This document shows positions 6,122 through 12,281 of a stretch of 17,766 bases of DNA, in pieces. The DNA lies in contig JALHTN010000003.1 of NCBI GenBank assembly GCA_022865865.1, positions 1-17,766 on the forward strand, written 5' to 3'. The notes below the pieces were generated by a model. That model ran no database searches and had not been told where the DNA came from. It worked only from the letters and a program-made list of their open reading frames with translations. The DNA comes from Anaerolineales bacterium (GTDB lineage Bacteria > Chloroflexota > Anaerolineae > Anaerolineales > UBA4823). The stretch's first letter is position 1. The number at the start of each line of letters is the position of its first letter. The position numbers and the translations under genes are program-made.

Positions 6122-6563
6122 CGTGAGTAAAAACAGGCACAAAAACCTTCATTAAACCTGGACAAACACAGCCCGATCCCCCAAAAACTAGCCATACTTT
6201 CTTACCAATGCATGCAGTAAAATCGCTCTGGGGCTGTCCTGTGGCTTTTACCCATAATAGCAGTAGCCTAAATGCTCCTGCGCCTCAATTTACCCCCTAG
6301 AAATCGCGTTTAGCCATAATAGAAGCCTGCCAGCAGCTATGAAGCAGTGCATCTGGCAGGCTCTCGCACCAGCTGAGTACGCAGACCGGTGCTTTTGTTT
6401 CTCGCAGGGCGAACACTACGCTCATTCCCGGCGATAATCCACGTGTTAATGACGCTTCAGGCCGCCGCCTCATGCGGTTTCCCTGCTGTAGCCGACTTCC
6501 CGAGCTGCCTAGTGATGCAAGGTTGCCGTCCTGCGCCATTTTAGAAGTCGATTGTGATCTACT
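6122..6563. other. Intergenic stretch with no recognisable gene; G+C-rich block
   Basis: No convincing gene is seen. From about 6300 to 6540 the DNA is clearly richer in G and C than its surroundings. It holds a 10-bp perfect inverted repeat AGCCTGCCAG/CTGGCAGGCT (6324-6333 and 6353-6362, 19-nt spacer). An open frame on the minus strand (6539-6297) gives an unconvincing arginine- and serine-rich translation. It could be the remains of a gene or a structured RNA brought in with the element. Confidence 0.5.
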
Positions 6564-6764
6564 CTATGGCCCTTCCGTTGTCCGCCCCTTCTGCAATCGC
6601 TCTGTTCGCTGCAATCCTGGCTTTCGCTGCTGCTCGTAAATGTGTATCGTATTTGGTGACAATCCTTCAATTTTCTTAGCTTTGATAAATTCAATAGCCC
6701 AATCCTTAACCCATTCCGCTTGGGAAAGCGCGTGAGTTACGTTGGTTTTTCTATCTGATGACAT
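6564..6764 (-). pseudogene. N-terminal stub of a tyrosine recombinase (integrase)
   Basis: The first 45 or so residues carry an integrase core-binding (SAM-like) start: AEWVKDWAIEFIKAKKIEG followed by LSPNTIHIYEQQ, the pattern seen at the front of phage-type integrases (helix, EGLSPNT, then Y). After that the sequence loses similarity and stops at 6564; the catalytic domain with the R-H-R-Y residues is absent. The ATG has AGAGG eight bases upstream, so the gene once began here. A second frame over the same end reads DTHLRAAAKARIAANRAIAE and on to a stop at 6559-6561, which looks protein-like and suggests a frameshift or a fusion of two remnants. It lies 66 bp from the right-hand tRNA copy and points away from it, the classic integrase position at an island end. 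Confidence 0.72.
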
Positions 6765-6830
6765 GATTTTTGCCTCTTTGAAAATACTAAGGTATGGGCA
6801 AAAACACTAGTTATTAAACCTATTTCACCT

Positions 6831-6960
6831 TATAATTTCCGCCGCCAATAGCAATGAATGGCAAATTTATTTGGAGAGGTCGCATAGTCCGGTCTAGTGC
6901 GCGCGCTTGGAGAGCGCGTGAGCCGCAAGGCTCCGTGGGGTCGAATCCCACCCTCTCCGC
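6831..6960 (+). repeat. 130-bp direct repeat, right copy
   Basis: This copy matches 4569-4698 except for A-to-G at 6856 and T-to-G at 6940. It keeps the TATAAT box at its very start but the preceding bases are ACCT, so the extended TG of the left copy is missing. Confidence 0.95.
6873..6959 (+). tRNA. tRNA-Ser (anticodon GGA), second copy with altered T-loop
   Basis: All stems, the GGA anticodon and the long variable arm are identical to the first copy. The one change is in the T-loop: GTCGAAT replaces TTCGAAT, so the nearly universal T54 is G. T54 pairs with A58 in a reverse-Hoogsteen contact that holds the tRNA elbow and is the site of ribothymidine formation, so this copy may fold or mature poorly. 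Its promoter is also weaker than that of copy 1. It may be a pseudo-tRNA kept as an attachment-site remnant. Confidence 0.8.
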
Positions 6961-7088
6961 AGGTCGTAAAAACCCCCTGGTGACGGAAGTCACTCATTAT
7001 CGCCGGCTGCTGTCAGTTTGGTGATCGGTCTGTCAAAGATCATAGGGTTTACAACTTGTGTGGTACATGTTTACATGCCATCCACGCC

Positions 7089-7126
7089 CGAGATCGCTCA
7101 GTGTCCACTGGACGATCTCGCTTTTT
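7089..7126 (+). terminator. Rho-independent terminator
   Basis: CGAGATCG (7089-7096) pairs with CGATCTCG (7113-7120), with an inner AGTG/CACT helix, and is followed by CTTTTTG. It would stop transcripts coming through the second tRNA-Ser copy and insulates the SDR-methyltransferase cluster. Confidence 0.85.
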
Positions 7127-7499
7127 GTTGTTTAACCATCATTGTATGTACTCCTCGACTCTTGTTGAGGCATTGTGGGAATTCGGAAATGCAATTTTGA
7201 CTTCCATTACCATCTGTCCCAACTCTATCCCTCTGTCACCAAAGTCCACTTCCATGCACTGCTCCCCGATCCAGCAGGGTCTCTCGGACTCTGGATCAGG
7301 GTCGCATGTTCAACATGCAGCAGATTGCGGATATCCTCATCCAAGGTCCACATCATCTTTAGAGACTTGATCAGAGTTGTCAACTACTTGGGTTTTGGAG
7401 GAATCGATGATCTATGGAATTTGACGGTTACCTGAGAACACCTTTATACGAATAGTGATTGGGTCTGTGAATTTCCTGAAAAAATTCAGCATGAAGATA

Positions 7500-7553
7500 T
7501 TGCATTAAGGCATAAAACGGAATATAGTAATAAATGACACAAGCAAAGGAGGT
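7500..7553 (+). promoter_or_regulatory. Weak promoter and strong ribosome binding site of the SDR gene
   Basis: TTGCAT (7500-7505) and TATAGT (7523-7528) are 17 bp apart; the -10 box is one base from consensus but the -35 is poor. AAAGGAGGT (7545-7553) is a near-perfect ribosome binding site for the ATG at 7557. Confidence 0.45.
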
Positions 7554-7556
7554 CCT

Positions 7557-8438
7557 ATGAAATCAGATGCTTTTCGAGGCCAGGTTGTGATTGTTACGGG
7601 GGCATCGGCGGGAATCGGCCAAGCTCTAGCCCTGCATCTGGCGCGCCAGGGGGCGAAGGTGGCAGTCGCCGCGCGCCGCGCCGAACGATTGGAGCAGGTA
7701 GAGGCGGAATGCCGCGCCTTGGGGGCTGAAACACTGGTCGTCCCGACCGATGTAAGTGATGAAGCCCAGTGCAAAGCGCTGGTGGAGAAAACGGTGGCGG
7801 CATTCGGAAAGCTGGATATGCTGATCAACAACGCCGGGCTGGCTGTCACGGCTTTGTTTGGTGATCTCCCCGATCTGGATTTGTTCCGGCACACGGTGGA
7901 TGTCAACTTCTATGGCGCGGTGAACTGCACCTACTACGCGCTGCCCTTTCTCAAACAGGCCAGAGGCCGCATTGTGGCGATCTCCAGCCTGGGAGGAAAA
8001 ACAGCCATCCCGTACAACTCTTCTTACTGCGCCAGCAAATACGGCATGCATGGATTTTACGACTCGTTGCGCATGGAGCTTCGCCAGCCTGGAGTGTCTG
8101 TCACCGTGATTTGCCCCTGGTGGGTGGCGACCGAGTTTCACACGGCACTGTTAGACAAGGATGGTGTCCCGCGCGGGGCGGAGCGCGGCCAGGACCTATA
8201 CACCTCCAAGACGATGAGTGCTAAGCGCTGCGCCGAGATCACGCTGCGTGCAGCGTACGATCGCCGCCGGGAAATATTGATGGGCCCCGGTAGGCTGGCA
8301 GTTTGGCTCAAGGTGATCACCCCTGGATTCATGGACTGGCTGGCAGTCAAGGTATTCCTTGAACCAGTCGTCCGCCGCGCCAGGTCGGTCCAGGAGAGGC
8401 AGGACCAGGGATCTCCAGAAAAGGTTGACCATGTCTGA
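7557..8438 (+). CDS. Short-chain dehydrogenase/reductase (SDR)
   Basis: The 293-residue classical SDR has the dinucleotide-binding motif TGASAGIG (14-21), AARR (38-41) after the second strand, which favours NADPH, the structural motif NNAG (91-94), and the catalytic Ser144, Tyr157 and Lys161 in YCASK. It should oxidise or reduce an alcohol/ketone group of an unknown substrate. The C-terminal 50 residues are basic with a hydrophobic MDWLAVKVFLEPVV helix, which could bind a membrane or lipid substrate, as in SDRs acting on acyl or steroid-like compounds. Its end overlaps the methyltransferase start by 8 bp, so the two form an operon. Base composition is strikingly G+C-rich (45 of 60 bases in 7621-7680), unlike its flanks, a sign of transfer. 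Confidence 0.93.
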   Translation: MKSDAFRGQVVIVTGASAGIGQALALHLARQGAKVAVAARRAERLEQVEAECRALGAETLVVPTDVSDEAQCKALVEKTVAAFGKLDMLINNAGLAVTALFGDLPDLDLFRHTVDVNFYGAVNCTYYALPFLKQARGRIVAISSLGGKTAIPYNSSYCASKYGMHGFYDSLRMELRQPGVSVTVICPWWVATEFHTALLDKDGVPRGAERGQDLYTSKTMSAKRCAEITLRAAYDRRREILMGPGRLAVWLKVITPGFMDWLAVKVFLEPVVRRARSVQERQDQGSPEKVDHV

Positions 8439-9264
8439 GGAAGAATCCCAATCCCTAAGCAGCGTGGCTGAAGCGATGCTCATCACGCTCTACCTGCGGG
8501 CGATGGAATCTCAGCGCCCGGATCCACTGATCAAAGATGAAAGAGCCGTTGAGCTGGTCACGCAGATGAGCTTTGATTTTGCCTGGGTCAGGCAGGTCCC
8601 AATGAGTGAGGTCAACAAGGTAACGATTATTCTGCGCAACCGCCAATTCGATCGCTACGTGCGTGATTTCCTAGAATGCTTCCCGGAAGCGGCAGTAGTA
8701 CACATCGGGTGCGGACTCGATTCGCGCTTCGAGCGCGTGGATAATGGCCAAGTCGAATGGTACGACCTGGATTTGCCGGAAGTGATCGCTCTGCGCAGGG
8801 AGGTAATCGGCGGTGAAGGTCAGCGGTATCATTTGTTAGGTTGCTCAGTGCTCGAGGAGACATGGATGGAGATGGTGGGTCTACCTCGCCAGCACCCCTG
8901 CCTGTTTTTGGCGGAAGGTGTATTCATGTACTTTGAAGAAGCTCAGGTCAAATCACTTGTGCTCAGGCTGCGTGATCTTTTCCCAGGTGCGGAGCGGGTC
9001 TTCGATGCCTTTTCAACGTTCCACATCTGGAGGAGCAACCTCCAGGTTTCCATCGCCAAACTCTATGACCGTTTCCCACGTTTACATTGGGGACTTTGGC
9101 GCGGGCAGGAAGTCGAAGGATGGGGCGATGGCATCTACTTGCTCGGTTAGTGGGGCTACCTGGACAGTCCTGAGCCGCGGCTGTCATACTTTCGCTGGCT
9201 CCGCCACATCCCGCTTGCAGCCAGGGCTGGACGCATCTACCACTTCCGCCTTGGAAAGGTATAA
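8431..9264 (+). pseudogene. LCM-type SAM methyltransferase, copy A, with in-frame TAG
   Basis: The frame encodes a class I SAM-dependent methyltransferase of the leucine carboxyl methyltransferase/TcmP-like group: an AMESQRPDPLIKDERA start, SAM motif I VVHIGCGLDSRFERV, the acidic YDLDLPEV segment and FLAEGVFMYF. An in-frame TAG at 9148-9150 stops it at 239 residues. Reading continues in the same frame for 37 codons (WGYLDSPEPRLSYFRW... HFRLGKV) to TAA at 9262-9264, and this tail aligns directly with the end of the intact copy B at 10908-11720, where the TAG position is a glutamate (GAG to TAG needs one base). It is therefore a recent nonsense mutation, a sequencing error, or amber readthrough. 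The ATG at 8431 overlaps the SDR stop. The truncated product lacks the last beta strands of the fold. Confidence 0.85.
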
Positions 9265-9377
9265 GGTAAAGTTTAATGATGATGCATGTGTTACTACCTA
9301 CCCAAATTCAAAGGGTCATTGGAATTTCTCTTCCGGGTTTTCGGTGAACAGGACAGCGACCATGGCTCACCCTTCTC

Positions 9378-9398
9378 AAAAGCCAATGGGCGCTTTTT
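9378..9398 (+). terminator. Weak hairpin with T-run after methyltransferase copy A
   Basis: AAAAGC (9378-9383) and GCTTTT (9392-9397) form a 6-bp stem around an 8-nt loop, ending in five T. The stem is A/T-rich and weak. It lies in the 200-bp gap between copy A of the LCM-type gene and the next reading frame, in which I see no gene. Confidence 0.35.
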
Positions 9399-9466
9399 AG
9401 GAATGATGTTGTGTAGGTTGCGCTCAAACCGCTGCACCCCGTTGGGTTACGTGTGATAGGAGTTAT

Positions 9467-10012
9467 ATGATGTTTATTCTCACCAATCTTTTCTTCTGGG
9501 CTTTTGTTGGAATGTTTGGACTTCTTTGGGGTATGGCCTTTGTCAGCGGAATAAAGCTGGGCTAAAACCCCCTTTTTGGAGTTATCACGATTATGATTTG
9601 CGATGTATCTCGTATCATACTCGTCTTGCCATTTTGCCCCCAGCCCCGGTTTGAGACTGATTTCTGGAATTGGATTACCGGCGGAATAATTCTCGCCATC
9701 GCAGTCATTCTATGTATTCCCGCTTTATCGATTGATTGGCGGACAGCACCAAATAGCAAAATGATTCTCAAGACAACCGGTATCTATGGCTTCGTCAGAA
9801 ATCCCATCTATCTGGCTGATATTCTCTTCTCCCTTGGATTTGCGGTATTGTTCCGCTCTATCATCGGTATGGCGCTGATCCCGGTCTGGTGGGCAGCTTA
9901 TCTGGCAATCGTTCTTGCTGAGGAGACAAGCCTGGAACGTGCACTAGGACAGCGCTACCGGGATTACAAGCAGCGAGTGAAAGGTCGCATCATTCCCGGG
10001 TTACCTATATGA
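9467..10012 (+). pseudogene. ICMT/PEMT-family membrane methyltransferase, copy A, with in-frame TAA
   Basis: An ATG at 9467 with AGGAG seven bases upstream opens a hydrophobic frame (MMFILTNLFFWAFVGMFGLL and on to SGIKLG) that hits TAA at 9563-9565. The same frame continues without shift as NPLFGVITIMICDVSRIILV and on to 10012. Read through, the 181-codon gene makes one membrane protein with four or five helices and the C-terminal block of isoprenylcysteine carboxyl methyltransferase relatives: TTGIYGFVRNPIYLAD, then EETSLERALGQRYRDYKQRV and a final proline-rich end. That C-terminal region binds SAM in the family. An ATG at 9593 could start a shorter product of 139 residues lacking the first helices, but it has no clear ribosome binding site. 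I read it as a nonsense-mutated gene. Confidence 0.75.
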
Positions 10013-10078
10013 CACTCCGCTCAATCATGCGAATTTACTTAATCGTCAAGCTGCGCCAATCTGGCGAGCGGATCATGA

Positions 10079-10258
10079 CCGATACTCAGGCAGTTCAACG
10101 GGTGGGCGGGCGCAACGTTCTCGCTAGCTGCCATTGTGGCCTGGAAGCTAGGCATCCCGGCTGTTGATAGATGCGGCAATGCCACCATGCTACTCAAAAC
10201 GGGCGACCGCGTTCGCGTGGATGGTGTATGAGGAACTGTTGAAATCTTGAACGGGTGA
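10079..10258 (+). pseudogene. Fragment of a PEP-utilising-enzyme swivelling (mobile) domain
   Basis: Starting at about 10106 the frame reads AGATFSLAAIVAWKLGIPAV, then GNATMLLKTGDRVRVDGV, a TGA stop (10229-10231), and GTVEILNG with a second TGA at 10256-10258. The pattern G-G-x-T-S-H-A-A-I-V-A-x-x-L-G-I-P-A-V, G-N-A-T, L-x-x-G-D-x-V-x-V-D-G, G-x-V-x-I-L is the C-terminal phosphohistidine domain of PEP synthase, pyruvate phosphate dikinase and rifampicin phosphotransferase-like enzymes. Here the catalytic T-S-H-A is altered to T-F-S-L-A, so the phosphorylated histidine is gone; together with the inner stop it cannot work. Only the last 50 codons remain, wedged between the two ICMT-type genes. 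The origin may be a gene deleted when the methyltransferase pair was duplicated. Confidence 0.72.
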
Positions 10259-10283
10259 ATCCTGCCCATATGGATGAAAAGTC

Positions 10284-10904
10284 TTGAATCTTGAAACATT
10301 CGAAACCATTGTTCGTTGGTTGGGCGGACTGCTGGCATACGTAACGCTGGGGGTCGTTTTTTACGGCATCTGGCATGGTACACATCGCCAGGCTGGGCGC
10401 ATCACCGGGAAAATGGGTAGTTTTTTACGCTCGCCTTGGTTTTATCTCGTTTCGTCAGCTTTGTATTTCGGCATTTGCTATATTGCCTGGATTCCCCTTC
10501 CGCTGACTATCTCGCCCCAACTCCACGTATGGATGCTGGTCTTTGGCTCAATATTGTATTTCCCTGGCATGGGTATTGTGCTGTGGGGAAGGCTGGCGCT
10601 GGGTAAAAACTACTTTGTCTCAACCGGTTTTGGGGCGCAGTTATTCGAAAAACACGAACTGATCACCAACGGGCCATTTGCCATTGTACGCCACCCCATG
10701 TATTTGGGACTTATATCGGCTGCATTCGGCAGCCTGCTGATCTATGCTAATTGGACAACTTTGCTGTTTGCATGCTTTGCCCCGCTATTAACCTTTCGCG
10801 CTCGCCGAGAAGAAATTGTTTTGGCTACCGAATTTGGCGACCAATGGCAGGATTACTGCAAACGTGTTCCTGCCCTTCTTCCGCGAATTACAAAGGAGAG
10901 ATGA
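10284..10904 (+). CDS. ICMT/PEMT-family membrane methyltransferase, copy B (intact)
   Basis: The 206-residue integral membrane protein has about five hydrophobic helices (roughly 9-30, 52-72, 80-101, 140-156 and 158-172). It has the isoprenylcysteine carboxyl methyltransferase-like C-terminal signature: NGPFAIVRHPMYLG (129-142), RREEIVLATEFGDQWQDYCK and a terminal RVPALLP. Relatives methylate carboxyl groups or phospholipid head groups with SAM at the membrane; the substrate here is unknown. The frame starts at TTG 10284; an in-frame TGA lies two codons upstream, and the first ATG (codon 44) would delete a helix, so TTG is preferred although the ribosome binding site is weak. It is followed after 3 bp by the LCM-type methyltransferase and must be co-transcribed. 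Confidence 0.85.
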   Translation: MNLETFETIVRWLGGLLAYVTLGVVFYGIWHGTHRQAGRITGKMGSFLRSPWFYLVSSALYFGICYIAWIPLPLTISPQLHVWMLVFGSILYFPGMGIVLWGRLALGKNYFVSTGFGAQLFEKHELITNGPFAIVRHPMYLGLISAAFGSLLIYANWTTLLFACFAPLLTFRARREEIVLATEFGDQWQDYCKRVPALLPRITKER

Positions 10905-10907
10905 TTT

Positions 10908-11720
10908 ATGACTGAGAAAGTTCTTCAATCTCTGGAAGGAGTATCTGAAACCCTGCTCATGACTCTGTATGTGCGGGCGCGCGAATCCCAGCGCCCGGAT
11001 CCCATGATCATCGACGATAAGGCTGTAGCAATGGTCAACCAGATAGATTGTGATTTTTCGCGTCTTCGAATGCAAAGGCATGACGAAGTCGCTATCATCA
11101 TGCGCATGAACAAATTTGACAGCCACGTGCGCGACTTCCTGAAACGAAACCCGAATGCAGTCGTTGTTCACATCGGCTGCGGGCTGGATACCAGATTTGA
11201 GCGCATGGACAACGGGCAAGTCGAATGGTTTGACCTGGATATGCCCGATGTGATCGCCCTACGACAAAAACTGATCCAGAACGAAAGCAGCCGCTACCAC
11301 ACCCTTGCCACTTCCGTTTTCGAGGATAGTTGGCTTGAGGAAGTGAGCCAGTTCAAGCCGCACCCCTTTATGTTTATCGCAGAAGGCGTCCTGCCTTATT
11401 TTGAGGAAGCGCAGGTTAAATCTCTGTTCCTCAAACTGCGAGAACATTTTCCAGGCTGTGAACTGGTCTGCGACGCGCTCAAACCCTTCGTCATCTGGGT
11501 AGACAACCTGCATCTGGCATTCGCGAAAGTGAAGGCGCGTATGCATTGGAGCATCAATAACCCCGAGGATATTGAAAGATGGAGCGAGGGAATCTGCCTG
11601 TTAGACGAGTGGAATTACTATGAAGATGATGAGTCCCAGCTCAAGGCGTATCGCTGGGTCCGGTTGATCCCGGCGTTGGCGAAATCGTCCGGCATTTTCC
11701 ATTACCGGCTGGGAAAGTGA
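10908..11720 (+). CDS. LCM-type SAM-dependent methyltransferase, copy B (intact)
   Basis: The 270-residue protein is a class I methyltransferase of the leucine carboxyl methyltransferase/TcmP-like group. It shows the N-terminal YVRARESQRPDPMIIDDKA segment typical of that group, SAM motif I VVHIGCGLDTRFERM (86-100), the acidic FDLDMPDV segment (108-115) that positions the SAM ribose, and FIAEGVLPYF. Such enzymes methylate carboxyl or hydroxyl groups of small molecules in the cytoplasm. It is the intact relative of copy A at 8431, with long identical blocks such as DNGQVEW and FEEAQVKSL. AAAGGAGAG lies about eight bases before ATG, inside the end of the ICMT gene. In copy A the same two enzyme types occur in the opposite order, so an LCM+ICMT pair seems to be the working unit. 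Confidence 0.9.
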   Translation: MTEKVLQSLEGVSETLLMTLYVRARESQRPDPMIIDDKAVAMVNQIDCDFSRLRMQRHDEVAIIMRMNKFDSHVRDFLKRNPNAVVVHIGCGLDTRFERMDNGQVEWFDLDMPDVIALRQKLIQNESSRYHTLATSVFEDSWLEEVSQFKPHPFMFIAEGVLPYFEEAQVKSLFLKLREHFPGCELVCDALKPFVIWVDNLHLAFAKVKARMHWSINNPEDIERWSEGICLLDEWNYYEDDESQLKAYRWVRLIPALAKSSGIFHYRLGK

Positions 11721-11770
11721 GTGATTTCTGTGCTGTATCTGACAGACAATGATCGATCTCATGCCAAAGC

Positions 11771-11800
11771 GGGAGGGCTGATTGGCTTCGCCCACCCTTT
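11771..11800 (+). terminator. Probable terminator of the methyltransferase operon
   Basis: GGGAGGGC (11771-11778) pairs with GCCCACCC (11790-11797) with a single A/A mismatch and an 11-nt loop, followed by TTTAT. It lies 50 bp past the stop of methyltransferase copy B. Confidence 0.55.
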
Positions 11801-12199
11801 ATAATCTAGCGAGCAGTCTGCGCTCCCTCTCAACCAGCAGTTAATCAGCAATTTCTGCGCTGGTAAAAAATAATTTTTTCCACAGTGGAGAGGGGAATCA
11901 CCCTCTGCGTTATAAAGGTAATCCCCGAAATGATGATTCGGCGTTCTTTTCTGTAATTTGCTCAAATCCATTCCAACTTCAAAGATTACTATCCAACTAG
12001 TAGCAGTTTTTACCCCTGTTGCGGTTTATAGTTCTTATTGATACCTTTCTACCCTAAAACCCATGGAAATCTATGCCTGGTCATCAAATTTACCCCTTTT
12101 TTACCCTTCTAGTATCCAGTCTTCCCCCACAGTACCAAACCCTAGGTAGGTATGCTAAAAATGCCGTTTTCTTTGATCTACAAAGGGCGATTACTCCAG
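11801..12199. other. Intergenic region with several hairpins and no gene
   Basis: No gene is supported. The A/T-rich sequence holds a bulged hairpin CCAGCAG/CTGcGCTGG (11834-11863), a palindrome AAAAAATAATTTTTT (11865-11879) and AGAGGG/CCCTCT (11889-11906), a cluster that looks like transcription stop or transcript-end structures. Three copies of TTTACCCC or TTTTACCC-like runs occur around 12008-12110; I see no further structure. Confidence 0.5.
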
Positions 12200-12251
12200 C
12201 ATGAATATTTTCAATTCATGATTGAAATGGGAATGATTCAGAGTATATAAT
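12200..12251 (+). promoter_or_regulatory. Promoter of the DNA glycosylase gene with overlapping inverted repeats
   Basis: TTGAAA (12222-12227) and TATAAT (12246-12251) are 18 bp apart and close to consensus. Two overlapping perfect 7-bp inverted repeats, CATGAAT/ATTCATG (12200-12220) and TTTCAAT/ATTGAAA (12209-12227), cover the -35 box and the bases before it. A repressor bound there would block RNA polymerase, so the gene may be inducible. The regulator is unknown. Confidence 0.6.
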
Positions 12252-12281
12252 TGAAGGATACCCATCGCTTGGAGTAGATTA

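Larger units (their letters stand above)
4569..6960. mobile_element. Decayed integrative element at tRNA-Ser(GGA)
   Basis: Two near-identical tRNA-Ser gene copies enclose DNA whose recognisable contents are typical of mobile elements: the N-terminal stub of a tyrosine recombinase right beside the right-hand tRNA copy, a ParA fragment reduced to its Walker A motif next to the left-hand copy, and a toxin-antitoxin pair in between. Tyrosine-recombinase islands commonly use tRNA genes as attachment sites, with the integrase gene next to one end. Here the repeat covers the full tRNA gene and its promoter region, which is longer than a usual attachment core. Most of the element appears to have been lost by deletion. 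The limits given are those of the repeats and are inferred. Confidence 0.7.
6961..7556. other. Long intergenic region without a supported gene
   Basis: Nearly 600 bp carry no convincing gene. Short open frames exist on the plus strand (7018-7435), but they lack ribosome binding sites and have unlike-protein composition rich in Cys, His and Ser. The region contains a strong terminator at 7089-7126 and a small hairpin GTGACGGAAGTCAC (6981-6994). The stretch from about 7180 to 7440 may be an old, degraded coding sequence that I cannot identify. Confidence 0.6.

Noticed and set aside
6324..6362. The inverted repeat AGCCTGCCAG/CTGGCAGGCT looked like an integron attC site.
   Set aside because: It lacks the paired R and L boxes and the GTTRRRY-type core site, and there is no integron integrase.
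7018..7435. Open frames of 60-104 codons after the second tRNA copy.
   Set aside because: They overlap one another in different frames, lack ribosome binding sites, run across a strong terminator, and have unnatural composition.
8359..8430. An ATG at 8359 would extend methyltransferase copy A by 24 residues at its N-terminus.
   Set aside because: It lies deep inside the SDR gene, and copy B starts at the position matching ATG 8431; the extension is basic, low in similarity and out of pattern.
9148..10258. The three in-frame stops (TAG, TAA, TGA) might mean stop-codon reassignment.
   Set aside because: All three stop types occur in damaged or duplicated genes only, while every intact gene in the window ends normally; gene decay or read errors explain them better.
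10267..10287. A six-codon frame ATG GAT GAA AAG TCT TGA overlapping the TTG start of ICMT copy B as a possible leader peptide.
   Set aside because: Too short to distinguish from chance, with no ribosome binding site or regulatory structure.
11759..11971. A 70-codon minus-strand frame in the gap after methyltransferase copy B.
   Set aside because: It spans the terminator hairpins, has no ribosome binding site and no family-like motif.
12000..12130. Repeated TTTACCCC-like runs suggested a CRISPR or iteron array.
   Set aside because: Copies are short, irregularly spaced and imperfect; no repeat-spacer pattern and no cas genes are present.
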